Below the pieces are notes generated by a model. That model ran no database searches. It was not told the DNA's origin and was given only the letters and a program-made list of their open reading frames with translations. 64,000 nucleotides of DNA, taken from assembly GCA_946807835.1 (NCBI GenBank), contig OX327712.1:19858001-19922000 (forward strand), given 5' to 3'. Origin of the DNA: Ailanthus altissimus (taxonomy: Eukaryota > Streptophyta > Magnoliopsida > Sapindales > Simaroubaceae). A program made the translations under genes and the position numbers. Shown in pieces: positions 44,971 through 57,971 of the stretch; positions within the stretch are counted from its first letter, which is position 1; each line of letters begins with the position of its first letter.

Positions 44971-45442
44971 TTAGTTCACTTGATCTTTGATTTTTCGACT
45001 TGATGTTGCCGGCGAAGTTCCGGGATCAGCTGCCAGAAATTTGGGATTTGGTGTCGGTACAACGAATTCTATATATGGCATCAACCAAAAAAATAAAAAT
45101 AAATTTCAGGAGTCATTGCATATGTAACCCATTTTGCAAAATTAAACAAGTTATAAAAAAGATTTTATAGATGTGCTTAAGCATGAGGGAAGTTAAAATC
45201 GAATAATGAATGGGAAGAACTGCAGAGAAATGAAGAAGCATACTAGCTGTGGCAGGGTAATCCGGGCAAAAATTAGCACCAGCATCGTTGCAGCATTCAT
45301 GACGGCAGATAGAATCATCTCCACAAAAGTCGTCGCATTCAGTTTCATATCCGGATACCACATGCACCTCCTTGCTCACAACCAGTGCTGAAACAATGCA
45401 ACAAACTATGAGCAACCCAGAAGCACTTTTGTTGTAAGCCAT
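44971..45442 (-). CDS. secreted cysteine-rich peptide with PGTSP-containing tail (two exons)
   Basis: Exon 1 is 45,244-45,442 and exon 2 is 44,971-45,068, with a GT-AG intron in phase 1 as in the paralogue at 32,084. The product is 98 residues. It has a signal peptide (1 to about 30, MAYNKSASGLLIVCCIVSALVV), then an acidic module with six cysteines (C36, C40, C46, C50, C51, C59; C-x3-C-x5-C-x3-CC-x7-C). The tail coded by exon 2 reads NPKFLAADPGTSPATSSRK and ends in a charged IKDQVN. ATG 45,442 is preferred over one four codons earlier because all paralogues begin MA(F/Y). A minus-strand TATA (GGTATAAAAAAGG) lies about 115 bp upstream (near 45,555-45,567). Probably an apoplastic peptide precursor. 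No named family could be assigned; thionin-like and defensin-like peptides are the nearest types. Confidence 0.75.
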
Positions 45443-46020
45443 CTTATTTAGCACCGAATGATCTCTTAATTCTCAATTACTACTCTTAATCTCTGCTGAT
45501 TTTTTTAAACGTTTTTGTGAGCGATTAATGGACTGTATACGGGGGGCCTTTTTTATACCTATCTTATTAGTTTTGAAGTTGTTTGGGTTTGTTTTGGAAT
45601 TGCCAATTTTAGCTGTAAAAGGCAGCTCGGATTCTTGTTCATGGCTAACTGACAAAGAATTAATGTCTGTTGTGCTAACACATTGTGAACTTTTTGGTCA
45701 TCTTCAAAAAACAACGTGTTAGTTAGTTTTTATTGTTAAGAATTAATGGAAAAATAATGCATTATCAAGACTTACAAGGTTTAGTTTAGTTTTAATTGTT
45801 AAGAATAAATGGCAAAATAATGCATTATTAAGACTTACTGTTGATCACAATAACGTTGTGTTTCGGTCAATACAATTGCACTGTAGCACTTTCTGAAAAT
45901 TGGGCTCAATATCTCTCTTATAATGGATAATGAAATGCTACAAAAACCAGGAATAGTATTAATAAAAAATTATGCTGTGATGATTGAAGTTTTATATTAC
46001 AAGTTTGTTAAAATCAGTAA
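45443..46020 (-). promoter_or_regulatory. promoter region shared with the broken paralogue
   Basis: Blocks around the TATA box and upstream ('gccaattttagctgtaaaaggc' type) match 42,000-42,110. A farther block (ttctgaaaattgggctcaatatctctcttataatgg) matches 42,600-42,650. This shows the tandem duplication carried the regulatory region as well as the gene. Confidence 0.5.
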
Positions 46021-46244
46021 GTGCCAAATTTTAAAAAGAAAAAGACGTTTTTTTTTTTTTGGGTTAATTGGACCTTTAGGGGGTGCTATTACTATTGCAT
46101 GTCAGGAAAGACCCTTGCCATCGAAAATATTTAAAGGTATAAGAATTAATAGAATTGCGACTGAATTTGATATATTGTTGTTATTGTTGTTGTTGAGAGG
46201 GGAAATGTCATTTTTTCTGTTCGAAATTATATTAAAGTGAAGAA

Positions 46245-47006
46245 TTCAAAATTTAATTTAGAACCCTAATTTTTTTGTACAGTAGAATAACCTGTTAATC
46301 AAGTAAAAGTAATAAGAATTCAAAGTAGAAAATAAAAGAGTACAACACAATCTTACGTGGTTCGGTTAATTGCCTACGTCCACGGTGGATCCAAGAATCA
46401 TAACCTATCTTATTATAACTCCCTAGAGATTTTATAAGAAAAATTCAATGAAGAACTCTCAAAAGGACTTAAACGTTTAGTGAACCCTTACTCTACCACG
46501 AACAATGATCACCCAAACAACGGTTCCACCCTAGCGCATACAAGCACTTAGTGTCTACCCAGTTCTTTCTCTCTCTTAGAGTCTCTCTCAATACTTAATC
46601 TGAAATCAATGGTTTACAAGTGTTTATATAAAGTGTATTTCGTGCCTACTAACCCTATTCCTTGTTGAAGTAAGAGTCCACTTGTTTTGCAAGTTCAAAA
46701 CTTTCCAAAACTTAAAATCCCGAACCAAAACGGACTTCTGACGCGTCTGGCGCCGCGGCGCTCATCCCTGATCGCCGCGGAGCTGGGCATTATCGCGCCG
46801 TGGCGCTCAGCCCTGACAGCCCCTATCTCACGTTTTCTTACTTCCTTCGAGTCTTTGAGTCTCGTTTCGCTTCTCCTTTTGTATCCCACACGTCCTAGAC
46901 TTTTTCATACGTGTTCCACATGTTCTAAACTTCTTGTGATTCTTCACTTTGGTATTCATCTCAATTTTTGTCCAACCAAAATTGTTGAATCATCAATTTT
47001 TTAACA
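46245..47006 (-). repeat. family Z LTR
   Basis: Close copy of 17,180-18,025, ending ttttttaaca. The GC-rich core at 46,740-46,830 includes GGCGCCGCGGCGCTC and CGCGCCGTGGCGCTCAG. Minus-strand TATA near 46,630 (ACTTTATATAAACAC). No PBS or partner LTR was seen next to it, so it may be a solo copy; the left border is approximate. Confidence 0.65.
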
Positions 47007-47089
47007 GTTGTAATTGCCAATTTCGAGAGACCAGACTTAGCAAAGAGAGAAACATTCATTTTGAGTAGCTGCACTATTTATTTATTTTT

Positions 47090-48360
47090 TATTTTGAGAG
47101 AAGAATGTAAATTTTACTGAATAAGGTAATTATGATGGACACAACGATTCATAAAGCGAGGCATGGAATGACACCACACCTTATCAACAGGATGAATTAC
47201 AGCATATTTGGCTAAAAAATGAGTCACTTTGTTCCCATCCCTTCTAACGAAACCACAAGAAACATTCTTCCTATCAATTAATTGTGATGTTATTATTAAT
47301 GGCTGCCTTTATTCCACAAAAAACTGTCAAACGCTCAGTTGTTAATGAAGAGAAATTACCAAATATTGATTTTGACATGGCAAACCAACTGAAGCCTTCA
47401 CTGTCTCGAACCACCAGACTAAGACCAATCTTCATTATGGCTTCATCAATTGCCGCATCGAAGTTACCTTTTAATTGATGCGGATCTGGAGGAATCCATT
47501 TACTTGGCTTCTCAGGTGTATGATAAATCTATCTCAAGCCATTTTGCATCGAATTGTCATCCATTCAATCTGAATTCCGAAGCAAACTAGGAGCAAACTT
47601 CTGAACTGATGATGCAGCTTTTGCCTTATGAAATTCATAAAGGATGAACCCAACTGATTCAATCACTCCCCTTGGATCAGGTTTGGCATTCTGGAAAACA
47701 CATCTGTTTCTAGCATTCCAATATCCCAAAGGATCATGCATAAACACTCTATTTCCTCCAAATAAAATGAATCATTTGTCTGTTGAGCTAACTGCTAAAC
47801 GATCCCTGTGATGTGTAAATTATTCATAGAATTTGCAAACACACTTAGATCCCAGACCTGCTTGGAAAAAATTCATTTGAATAGGGCATGAAGAATTGTT
47901 TCTTCCCCTTCTCCACATCTAACCTTAATATCCCGCCACGCCAAATTTGCATTTAATTTGTAGGCAACAGATTAAGAACAGCCCTCCAAGTGAAAATATT
48001 TACTTTCGGTGGGATTTTCAGCTTCCACAATAACTTCCACCAAGATTGAAGTAAATGATTCCCGCTGAAGTTTTCATTATGAGCCACCATCATTCTGTCA
48101 AGTAGATAACTAGTCCTTACCAAATACGCGCCCAAGGAAGAAAAATGCCATGAAACTTTATCTTGCCCACCGAATTCACCCACAGGGATAGACAACCATA
48201 TTGATATCCACTTCCCATAATAATGAATGAAGCAACTCAATATTCCATGCATTGCTTGGCATAATAGCATCCGAAACTCTGTAATAATCTCTTCCAAAGC
48301 TTAGAGTAATTCATTGGAAACTAGTAGGTCGTGGTAGCCAAGGATCAAGAAAACGAGGGC
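47090..48360 (-). pseudogene. 5'-truncated LINE ORF2 remnant (zinc-binding RT tail and RNase H-like)
   Basis: The minus-strand frame 47,953-48,297 reads as a zf-RVT domain (DKVSWHFSSLGAYLVRTSY, then WWKLLWKLKIPPKVNIFTWR). Downstream, stop-interrupted frames give 'RCGEGEETILHALF', 'WNARNRCVFQNAK' and the RVT_3 pattern ('VRRDGNKVTHFLAKYA'), ending near 47,120 before an A/T-rich tail. The endonuclease and polymerase core are missing at the 5' side, as usual for LINE insertions. Several stops make it inactive. Confidence 0.75.
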
Positions 48361-49287
48361 ATGTTAAACAAAAGAAGAAGGGGCATTTTGCTTATGGTAA
48401 AATTATTTTGAGCACTTTTGATTACTTACAAGAGAAATTTTGAAATGGCTGTATATCTAGTTTTCCTTAAATTATTTGGTGTTGCTATAGAAAAATCTAC
48501 AAAGACCTAAGTCCAAACCCACATGCATATTTAGTTACGTATAATAAGCTAAGTCTCATGATCTTAAGTCACCTTACGGGGCTCGACCTATGGATCTTGG
48601 TTTGGTAGATATAGGGTTGCACTAAGTAATTAAGGTACAAAGATGTGGTCTTCTCGATTATGTTCTATTTGAGGAGTACTTAGCCCAAAATAAGAATAAG
48701 CTTATATTAGTAAGGCTAATGGAGAAACATGAACTCAATAATATCTTATTACCTTAGAATCATTCTAAAATTGATGAAAATGATAATTTTATTATTGGTA
48801 ATTAAATCATTTAATAGTATTTTATTTAGAATAAAATCGATATCTTACCTTTTATTCAACAAATTTGTTTTTTTTTCTTTTTAATAGAATTACAATTCAT
48901 TAAATAAGTAAGATTTTATGAGGATAAAGGTTAAATAAAATGTTTTGACCTAATACAAATCCTATCCATATAAAAAATATTGCATTACACGTAAAAAAAT
49001 AAAAACCATCATTGAGCATTATTCTAAATCGTGCATCATCCATTACTAGCCATAACTTGTCTTTGATCATTATTGCATCTCTTTTGGTCATTCAAATACC
49101 ATAAAATATCTGAAACAAAGCCTTTTCTTTCACTAAAGATTATGATTTAAAACCCTAAAGAACACAACCCTAGTTTTGCCCTAATTGACCCTTAGCAAAC
49201 ACAACACAATACTCCTTGACATAAGAATACCAATTAAAGAAATAACTCTACATCAGTTTAAGAGGTTTACATCCATACAAATTCGTT
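48361..49287. other. intergenic, nothing recognised
   Basis: AT-rich, short frames only. Confidence 0.4.
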
Positions 49288-49292
49288 GTTAA

Positions 49293-52200
49293 TGTCACGC
49301 CCTAAACTCAAAAGATCTGACACATGACATAATTTACACTCATTCAATAATGTGCACTCATAATTAAGTATTGTATAAAATTTCAAATTTGAATTCTACA
49401 TAAGAATCCTTAGTAGGTTGCTAATAAGCTCAACACAAAGATCAGCCCATAATCACACTTGGTGAAATATAAACCAAATACAACTACACCTAATAAAATA
49501 ATACATAAGTATTTAGTCAATAGGAACAAATCAAATATCTTAAACTACGTGTCCAAAAATAAAACACTCAGCAACCTGGCAACTTAGGGAACCCAAGGGA
49601 CAGTAGAAGCCTTACCAAATACGCTAAATACACATGTATCTTATTTACCTGAAATCACTATAAACTATAATGAGTATAAAACTCAATAAGCATATTAGTT
49701 TTTCATATATTAAAATACAAATACATATATATACATAATGCATATGTATGATCTGTCGTGATAAATTAAAATCATAATCTTATCAAATCACATGTCAAGT
49801 AAGCACTTATACATTCTTTCAAAATATATAATAGGAATACCATCACTTAACTACTACTTAGTAGGACTTGCATATCACATATCACTTAATGAGTCAAATG
49901 TCACATATCGGTGACATATCGTATGAGAGGAATAGTATAAGTAAAGTTTAAATTACATTTATGTAACGCTCATGCTCGAAGGTAAAAGCCAAATCCTCAC
50001 CCTGATCATTGGTGAGTCTTCTCACATGCACCAATACGCCACCACACGAATGTGATGACTCACTCTTCTTTTATGTACCAATAGGATCCCCCATACGTAT
50101 GGAACACATAGTATATACTAATCCCGAAGAAAAGGCCACACATAAAGGCTTCACAAATCACATAAAGTGCCTACTAAGTAAATAATGAGTTCAAGCATCC
50201 TTAAAACACAAAATGTATCTCATGGACATTTTTCACTTTAAAAGCTTTCTTTGTTAAACACATTTCATTTTGAAAGCTCTCTTTCATAAAGACGTGTATG
50301 TCCATGCTCAATGTCAATGCTCACGTTCATAAACATATGTTTTTCACATTTCATATCAAATATACTTTGGTATAACATAAATATATTTCTAAGCACATTT
50401 ACAAAATCATACATAAACAATTACTATGTTTATTGTGATTTCAGTAAAAGTCTAGAATACTTACTGATGAACACTTGAAATTACACATTTAATAAGAGTT
50501 TTACATGATTGCTTTGTATTACTAGTGTATTTAATTTTCTTAACTTAAGTATGTTTACAATATTGTACTTAATTATCTTTTAACTGTTTTGTGGCAGGTT
50601 CGGTAAAATGGGCACAACTTTCTACCTAAAGATCCAATGGAGGTGATTCTTAATCCTGTAAAGAGATGACTCAATGGGATAACATATTGTATTTCACAAA
50701 GCATTTGAAATTCGAGGGTTTAGAGGGTGAAAAATGGCCTAGAACAGAATTGATCTGCAGTACAGGCCCAGTTTGAATAGTCATCGGTATTTGACCCATA
50801 ACTATAGAAATACATATCTAATACGTATGAGATCACTCAATTTAAAAATATAAGAGACTTATCTACAACTTTGATGTTTTGAGTGACAGCTAATTCGAAT
50901 TACATCAATTCCAAATTGGATAATCAAATGGGTGCTCTAGTGATAATCAATGCAAATTATTTTGCCACCATTCTTGACTTTCATCAATCAAGTGGTTCCC
51001 TCCAAATTTGTCTCGATTTATCCATGTTTTTATATAAATAGGTGGCTTGTTTATGCCTAAAGGATGTAATTAGAAAGTTAGAATTTAGTTCAAAATACTT
51101 GTCCTTTGTATCCATTTCTTTGTAAATTTATTTCTCTTGTTTACTATTAAATCATGTTATTTCTTCTTCCATTTATTTTCTTTTTCTTTAGTTTTATTAT
51201 GTCCAAATAATTTTCTTTAAGCTAAGGTGAAAGGGTGAAGCTCTTGGCAAGGTAATAAGATATGTTTAATATTTATTCATAAATTTAATGCTTCATTTTT
51301 AAATTATGCAAATTTATATATGATGTATTTATTTTGTTTGTAGAATTAATACCCTTTCTTCTAAAGTGGTGATTCTTGATTTATTATTGAAAAACTTAAT
51401 ACTTGGCACAATAAATTCTTGAAACCATTTACAAGATTTGGTGTATATAACCTTTCTTGTAAAGTGGGAGTCTTGATTTATTGTAGACAAATATAAAGAT
51501 TGACATAATAAATACTTGAACCCATTTATAAGATTTAGTGTATAATAATTGAAAGAAATAAATACTAATCAATATATAAATGATGATGAACTTTAATTTC
51601 TATATTTTCTGGTTGGAACCTCCTTTGTATGAGGATTCCAATTGAGTTATAAAAAAAAAAGTTAAATATATTCTTACTTCTTATGCCAAGAGTGAATCCC
51701 CATAATCTTAACTTTTTATTTGAATTAGTTAATTGAAATAATATTTACAAACATCTTATACTGCATTAATTATCTTTAAAGTGTTTATAATTTGTAATTT
51801 TAATTCTACTTCCCTGTGGATCGACCCCGTTCTCATCGGGTTATTTACTACTTCGATAATCCTGCACTTGGGAATAACTCCTATATTCTGGACGTGTCAT
51901 TTACCTCTTAGCATTTTCGGGTACAAGGCTTAATTCTCCTTAACCAATCAATGGAGATTAATTTTTATAAGTCTCAACATTCACACAAAATGCTTTAAAT
52001 AGCTTACAAAATTACACATATTGCACTTATCACATCGAATTGGTCTAATTACTTGGTTTCTCAAAATTTGTCATTCTGACCATTTATACTTAACAAAATT
52101 TTCTTATACATCAAATGATGTCCAATTGCTCCAAAATCAGAATATATCTTTCTTAACTCATATATCCTTCTTATGTATGAATATTATATCATAATTCATA

Positions 52201-53344
52201 CACAATCTATTTCATAAACACCATCAAATCCAAACTATTATCCTGGTAGGATCAAGATATTTACAGAACAGTATTTAGTATCTCAATATTATAAAATCAT
52301 ATACTAACTCAAAAATTATAAAATATCACAGAATTCCTCTTGAAACATATCTCAATTCATGATAAATATTTTATTTCAAAATCCCTGCCAAAAGTATTTT
52401 AAAACTATTTTATTTCATAGCTTTAAAAATCTGTTAATCAAATACTACAATGAGCTGATACACTTTAGAAACTCATAAAAATTTAACCACATTGATCTAA
52501 ATTCTCAATTTTGAATATATCATAGTAGACATGTAAAATAATCATATTCCAAAACTTAGTAATTTTTTAAGATCATATAATAGACCGAAAATTGTTCACC
52601 ATTTTAGCATACTGTTAACATAGAAAATTTTCAGAATTTCAGGGTTATTTTTATAAATTCACTAAAAATTTAATTTCTGAAATTTTCAATCGATTCAAAG
52701 TCTCAAATGATTCTAGACATGTCTAGTTTCATATTATCAAAAAAAAAAAACCAGAATCGAAGCACAACAATTTATAAAATTTCCGGATCAAGAGACTATC
52801 AAGTAGAAATTCTGCAATTCATCATGATTTATCAAGTTATTTACATAATCATCATCAATTCTCAATATTTCTTACAAAATTCACATCAAGTCCTCAATTG
52901 TACATATTTTAAGAAATTAAAACTTAAAGAAATTAACTTAATTAACACCAATAAATTGAGAAATAGTTATGATATACTTCTTAAAACTCAAAATTCTAAT
53001 TTCTTCTTCTCTTTCTCTCCCCTCTATATCTCTCTTTTCTCTCTCTAAAGGGGTGGCTTGACCCAGAAATGAATAAATTATGGTTTAAAATGTGTATTTT
53101 ATACTAAGAGGCTAATTTTTAGTATTTACAAATTAACCCCCAAAACTTTTAAAATATTACAATTTGGTCTCTAAAATAAATCTAAAGTCAAATAAACCCA
53201 ATACTAATAGTTAGTCTTTAATCTATACAAACAATACTAATAACAATGCATAGATTAAGTATCATCCATATACAAATAAAATATAAATATTATACATATA
53301 TATAAATATTTATTCTTTTCAGCGTTGGATAAGTAGTTACTACA
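49293..53344 (+). mobile_element. solo LTR, family S (copy 2), carrying a nested insertion
   Basis: Begins TGTCACGCCC and ends GTTACTACA; exact target duplication GTTAA (49,288-49,292 and 53,345-53,349). It is the reverse complement of 18,500-20,937 along its length (for example 'tgagtcttctcacatgcacc', 'ggcttcacaaatcacataaa'). It is interrupted by another LTR at 50,465-51,899, so its own length is about 2.6 kb. No internal domain: solo LTR. Confidence 0.9.
50465..51899 (+). mobile_element. nested solo LTR-like insertion (Athila/Tat-like end)
   Basis: Begins TGATGAAC and ends GTGTCA. The flanking CTTAC (50,460-50,464) and TTTAC (51,900-51,904) are a target duplication with one change, and removal restores the line of the host LTR ('atacttac' into 'ctcttagc'). 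The end part 'ccctgtggatcgaccccg' and 'ataatcctgcacttggg' is typical of Athila/Tat Gypsy LTRs. An internal direct repeat of about 100 bp lies at 51,345-51,550. No protein. Confidence 0.75.
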
Positions 53345-53349
53345 GTTAA

Positions 53350-54800
53350 TCTGTAGGCACAAGGTTCAAGACGCGTGTTTCTTCTAACTGTCCAAACTAT
53401 AGTTTTTACGGCCTAAAACCCTAGACTTTCCTCACATAAGAAATGTTCTTTATCAATTTGGATTACCCAAACACATACCTATATCATCTTTTAAGTCAAA
53501 TATTTCTTCATTATTTATTGTGCAAGTCTAGTTCCCACCCCTTTCATAGTTTGAGATCAAGATTATTAAAAAAATTTCCTTTTTCTCGAGATAATCAGCA
53601 CAAATTTGTAACATCAAATTTTTTGGACTCTAAAAACTCTTCAAAAATTTAGTAGGCTTTACTCTCAAACTCATAAGAGTAAAAAAGCTGAGATATATTT
53701 TTCGGGCTCAAGTCATATTTTCATACAGCTTGCCACATCAACATGAGAACTATTGCATGCAAATAAGGTTTTACCACGTCATGATCTTCTAGAACCTTTC
53801 TAAACATTTATTAAAAAGAAAGTGACAGAAATTGAAGAGGGATTTAATTAAAAAAATGTGTTTGTTAAAATTTGAATATTTAATTTAGGTCCATTTGACC
53901 TATTTATAAGCAACTATAAAGGTGATGTCATTATCTTATATTATATGAATGATTAGAGTGTTTCTATGACAAAAAAAAAATATTCTTTTGACTCTCAGAT
54001 TCTGTTGTATACGAAATCTAGGTTGGATTTGTTAGATTTTATTTGACCACAACTCCCAATGGGGTGGATTACTTCTAACTTAACCCATTACCCAAATTTC
54101 ATGATATGAGTTTGGTAGGGTTAAACTCACAAGTTTGTAGCAAAAAAAAAAATTTTATTTTATTACTATTATTACTTACTTTTTTTTTATTGTTAATTTT
54201 TGTAACATTTCTCTAACCATAAAAAAAATTTGAGCCTAATTTTCAAAAAGCGATGCCAATATAATAATTTTAATTAAAGAACTTGTTCTTATAACATTCC
54301 CTTGATCATTTAGTTATCAAAAGTAACTTTTTATTGTTTTGTAGAATTATTTAGTCGGAGAAAAAATGTTGGAAACTAAAGAGAGATTTAAAGGGAAAAT
54401 AAAATCTATGCTTTAACCATTCTAACAGCATCCAGAACTACACTTTAATTAGTAACCTAATTAAGATTATCCAAGCTTAAATCCAAAAATGCTACCACAT
54501 AATAGAAAGTTTTATCATCTTAAAACCAAGTCATATGTACGATTAAAACTCTTTCTCACAAATAAATAATAAATAATCGAGCCGCATTAGATGCATCAAG
54601 AACTGCGTTCATAAATCTGCTTTAAGTTACAATTCTATGAAATTCTTGTACCTTTGAAGAATTTCGACGATAAAGGTCTTTCTTAACATGCACTACCACG
54701 CGTTAGTAGGTTAAATTACCAAAATACTGAACAAATTTTGCAACTCATCGTTTTTAACGAACTTATTAAACTTCATTCATCATGACAAAGCTTTTATTTT
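53350..54800. other. intergenic, nothing recognised
   Basis: AT-rich; the 69-codon frame at 53,443-53,652 shows no family signal. Confidence 0.4.
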
Positions 54801-56690
54801 ATTATTATTGATGTAGGAAATTATGCTGATACCTGAGCTATCAGGAGGTTTTTAAGCCTAACTTTTTTAGAAGATCACTCAGCTCAATTTAAGATCAAAC
54901 CACTAAATTTAAGTTGGGTCTAAAGATTTATTATTTTCATTTTTTTTATAGATTTTGATTGATTGCCTTTTTTTATGACTTAAATGAAATCTTAATGCAG
55001 GCTTTATTAGCCTTCATCATTTGACCTAAGGATATGTTAGATGGAACTCATTTGAAATTCGACATCACTACTCAGTGCCATAGCCAATTAGCATAGTTAA
55101 ATCACCTGTCACGTTATCATCGAGTCTTATAATTGATGTACACATCAATAAAGACTAGTTGCTTTTCAAATTATTATAGGCCTACTAGATGCCTAGTTAG
55201 AGACTACATTATATAACAAATAGACAGAAGGATAAGATCTTGGGGGTATAAATTCCAAGAAGAACATTACTAAGTCTTTATGTTAGCATGTGATAGAGCT
55301 TTGTTCCCTTACTGATAGATGAAGTTTGTTTGGGATGGATGAGGCAGATCAGCATTGAACTTGTTGGAGCTTATAAGATAGCACTTAAAACCCACCTGAT
55401 CCCAATGATGATTCTTCTAAAAAATAGCTAATACTATGATATTCTATACTTCAAGTTTTAGGGGGTACAATTATCCAAGAGCCCTCAATTATGTTATTTC
55501 CCTAAAATGCCCCTCTAGAATAGGGTGTTCTCTAATCGTGTGCAGCCGCATATCGTTTTTGAAGGGAATTCTCCAAGCGAACTCTCTTTATGTTCAAGAA
55601 TTCTCTAAGCCAACTCTTTTCATGTTCAAAACTTATCTCTAATTTTAAATTCGAGTTAGACAAATTTTTGAACTAAGAACAATAAATTCTAGTAAGAACC
55701 ATTTTCTTTGTCTTCTCCAAATTTTCTCTAGGGAAAAATCCTAAGAAACATCTTTACTATTGAGTCGTTGTCTCACTTGAGTATTGAAGGGCCGTCGCCG
55801 GCCTCCCTGCCAATGCCTACCCTAACATTGTGTTTTATGGGTTTGCAAGGCCATATTGTGCAACCTCATATCATTCAGTCCTTAGCAAGTTCCCTACTAA
55901 GTTCTAATTCGCATAATGCCTAACATCTAGTCCAAGCCTAACTCTTAGCATCATCAAGCCCAACAATTTGATTCTCCTCTTACTCAACAAACTTCCTTAC
56001 TATTTGAGACAACCTAGGTGGGCCTGATTATTTTTAGCCTTAACCATATGGCGTCGCCATGGGAATAGCCAAAAAGAGCCTACCTTGAATGCTTTACTAA
56101 ATCTAACTAACTTAGAACTTGTTGAAGCCCTTCATCATGTCTAAGATGCCAAGAGAAACTGATTCATTGACTAGAAATATACTCATAAAAAAAGTTGCTG
56201 AGAATTTAGAAGGACTAATACAGAAGTTCCTTAAACATGTTGAGGGCAATACCTTAAAGTCACCAAATGGTCTAAGTGATTAAGATACCCTTATTACCTA
56301 AAGACAGTTTAAAGAGTTTGCTAAGAAAATGCGACGTACGATCAATCGTCAAAGATAAAATATTTTATTGGTTGAAAAACTTACATCTTGGCTTTAACTC
56401 TACAATCGTTTCATGCCCAATGTTTTAAAACAAAAAGATATTGTGTTCATATAAATTTCATTAAATACAATAAACTCGTTTAAGTCTTTTGCCCCTTAAG
56501 TAATATTTTGTGAGCCACTTAGTTAGAGTTTGTACCCTTAGTCTAAGATCCATTTGTAAATTGTTTTGACTTCTAAGTTAACTCTTATAATTACATATTA
56601 TATCATAAAAATTGTTTAAAGTTGCTTTTTTTAAACTCAAAATCCTATTTTTTTCATTCATAGAAAAAAAAAATTATTGGGGGCTGCTCT
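54800..56690 (+). repeat. probable LTR-retrotransposon debris
   Basis: A TATA-like 'gggtataaattcc' near 55,237, pyrimidine-rich text and a GC-rich 'gggccgtcgccggcctccc' near 55,790 look like a Gypsy-type LTR and leader. 56,130-56,340 ('ccaagagaaactgattcattgact', 'ctaaagacagtttaaagagtttgc') could be gag remains. No frame confirms it. It may partly be internal domain of the family Z copy whose primer-site relic lies at 56,678. Confidence 0.3.
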
Positions 56691-56697
56691 AATACTA

Positions 56698-57500
56698 TTT
56701 ATTGGTAATTTAGCACCTTAAAACCCTAGCGCACACAAAAGACTTTACTCACAAATAAAAGAGAATAAAAAGATTACACATATAGTATAGATAAACAATC
56801 ACACACAAAACACAAGAATTTATGTAGTTCAATGATTTGCTTACGTTCACGATGAATTACGAGATCCTAACTTTTTTTTATTAATAGTGATTACCAATAA
56901 ATCACTCAATTTCACAAAATTCTTCTCAAGATTACAAGGAATACAAAAATAGACGAGCTCTCCAATGATCTATACAATACTTTCTTGTATACTCAGTACT
57001 CAAGCAATCTTATAGTATTCCTTTGCGCACTCAGCATTCAAGTGCTCTTCATAACACTTGCTCGTGCATTCAGTGCTCAAGCACTCATTAAACTCTCTAT
57101 TCAGTATTCTTTTTTATGCTTTTTTCATGCAACTCTAATGGCTTTACAGGAATTTTTATAAGCTCTAAATTGTTCTTAAAAATAATAAATTTTGTTAAAA
57201 TAAGAGTTCACGTGTAAGAAAATCAAAAACATACTTAAACTAATTAAATCACACTTAAAATAGAAATCCCTGAAAGTTAGCACTGTGACGCCACTATGCC
57301 GATTTTCTGCTGAGGCTAATGTCGTGGCGCCAAGATCTATAAACGATTCCTCTTGTGCTTTCGAGCCTTTTCTTACTTCTATCTTTTTGTTTCCGTTTCT
57401 TTCTCGTACATCCAACGTGTTCTTGACTATACGTCAACTCCTCATTAGTGTTTAATTCAAAATCATACTGAAATACAATTTTAAATCACCAATTCCAACA
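56698..57500 (-). repeat. family Z LTR with primer-site relic
   Basis: Ends AATTCCAACA. Just left is 'gctctaatactattt', a decayed complement of the tRNA-Met primer site, as in the 28-31 kb element. The body contains the family blocks ('accttaaaaccctagcgcac', 'tctacgttcacgatgaattac'-like text, 'ctcaagcaatctt'). A shortened GC-richer core lies at 57,280-57,335. Confidence 0.6.
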
Positions 57501-57971
57501 AAAATAACAAAAAAAATATGCAATAAAAAATAAGAGGACTCATAAAATATGCCATGTTTGTGAATTATAATAATATGCTTATACTTGTTAAAAGTTGAGG
57601 GTAAACATTTCAAACATTTTTCTGTATTAAAGACTTGTTTTTAATATTATATTAAGCTTTCACCTATCAGTTTAAATTTTTGAGTTAAATGATAAACTAA
57701 TATAATATCAAAGCCAAGGTCACAAGTTCAAGCTCCATGTCTTTATTTTTAATTAATTTATTGATTTATTTTTCTATTTTAATTTAGAGAATTCACTTTG
57801 GTTTGGACTTACTTTTAGTCTAATATTAATTTATCTCTTCGTTTTAATTTATAGAGATTCACTTTAATTTGAATTTATTTTTAGTTAAGGAGAATTCACT
57901 TTAATTTAAATTTATTCGAATTCATAATTTACTTAAATTTTTAATATTAATATTAAACATTCATCAAACTA
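57501..57971. repeat. dispersed repeat like 42,780-43,090
   Basis: 'ttaaagacttgtttttaatattatattaag' and 'gagttaaatgataaactaatataatatcaaagccaaggtcacaagttc' match the 42.8-kb sequence. 57,780-57,920 is a short direct repeat of 'gagaattcactttaatttgaatttattt'. Confidence 0.35.
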
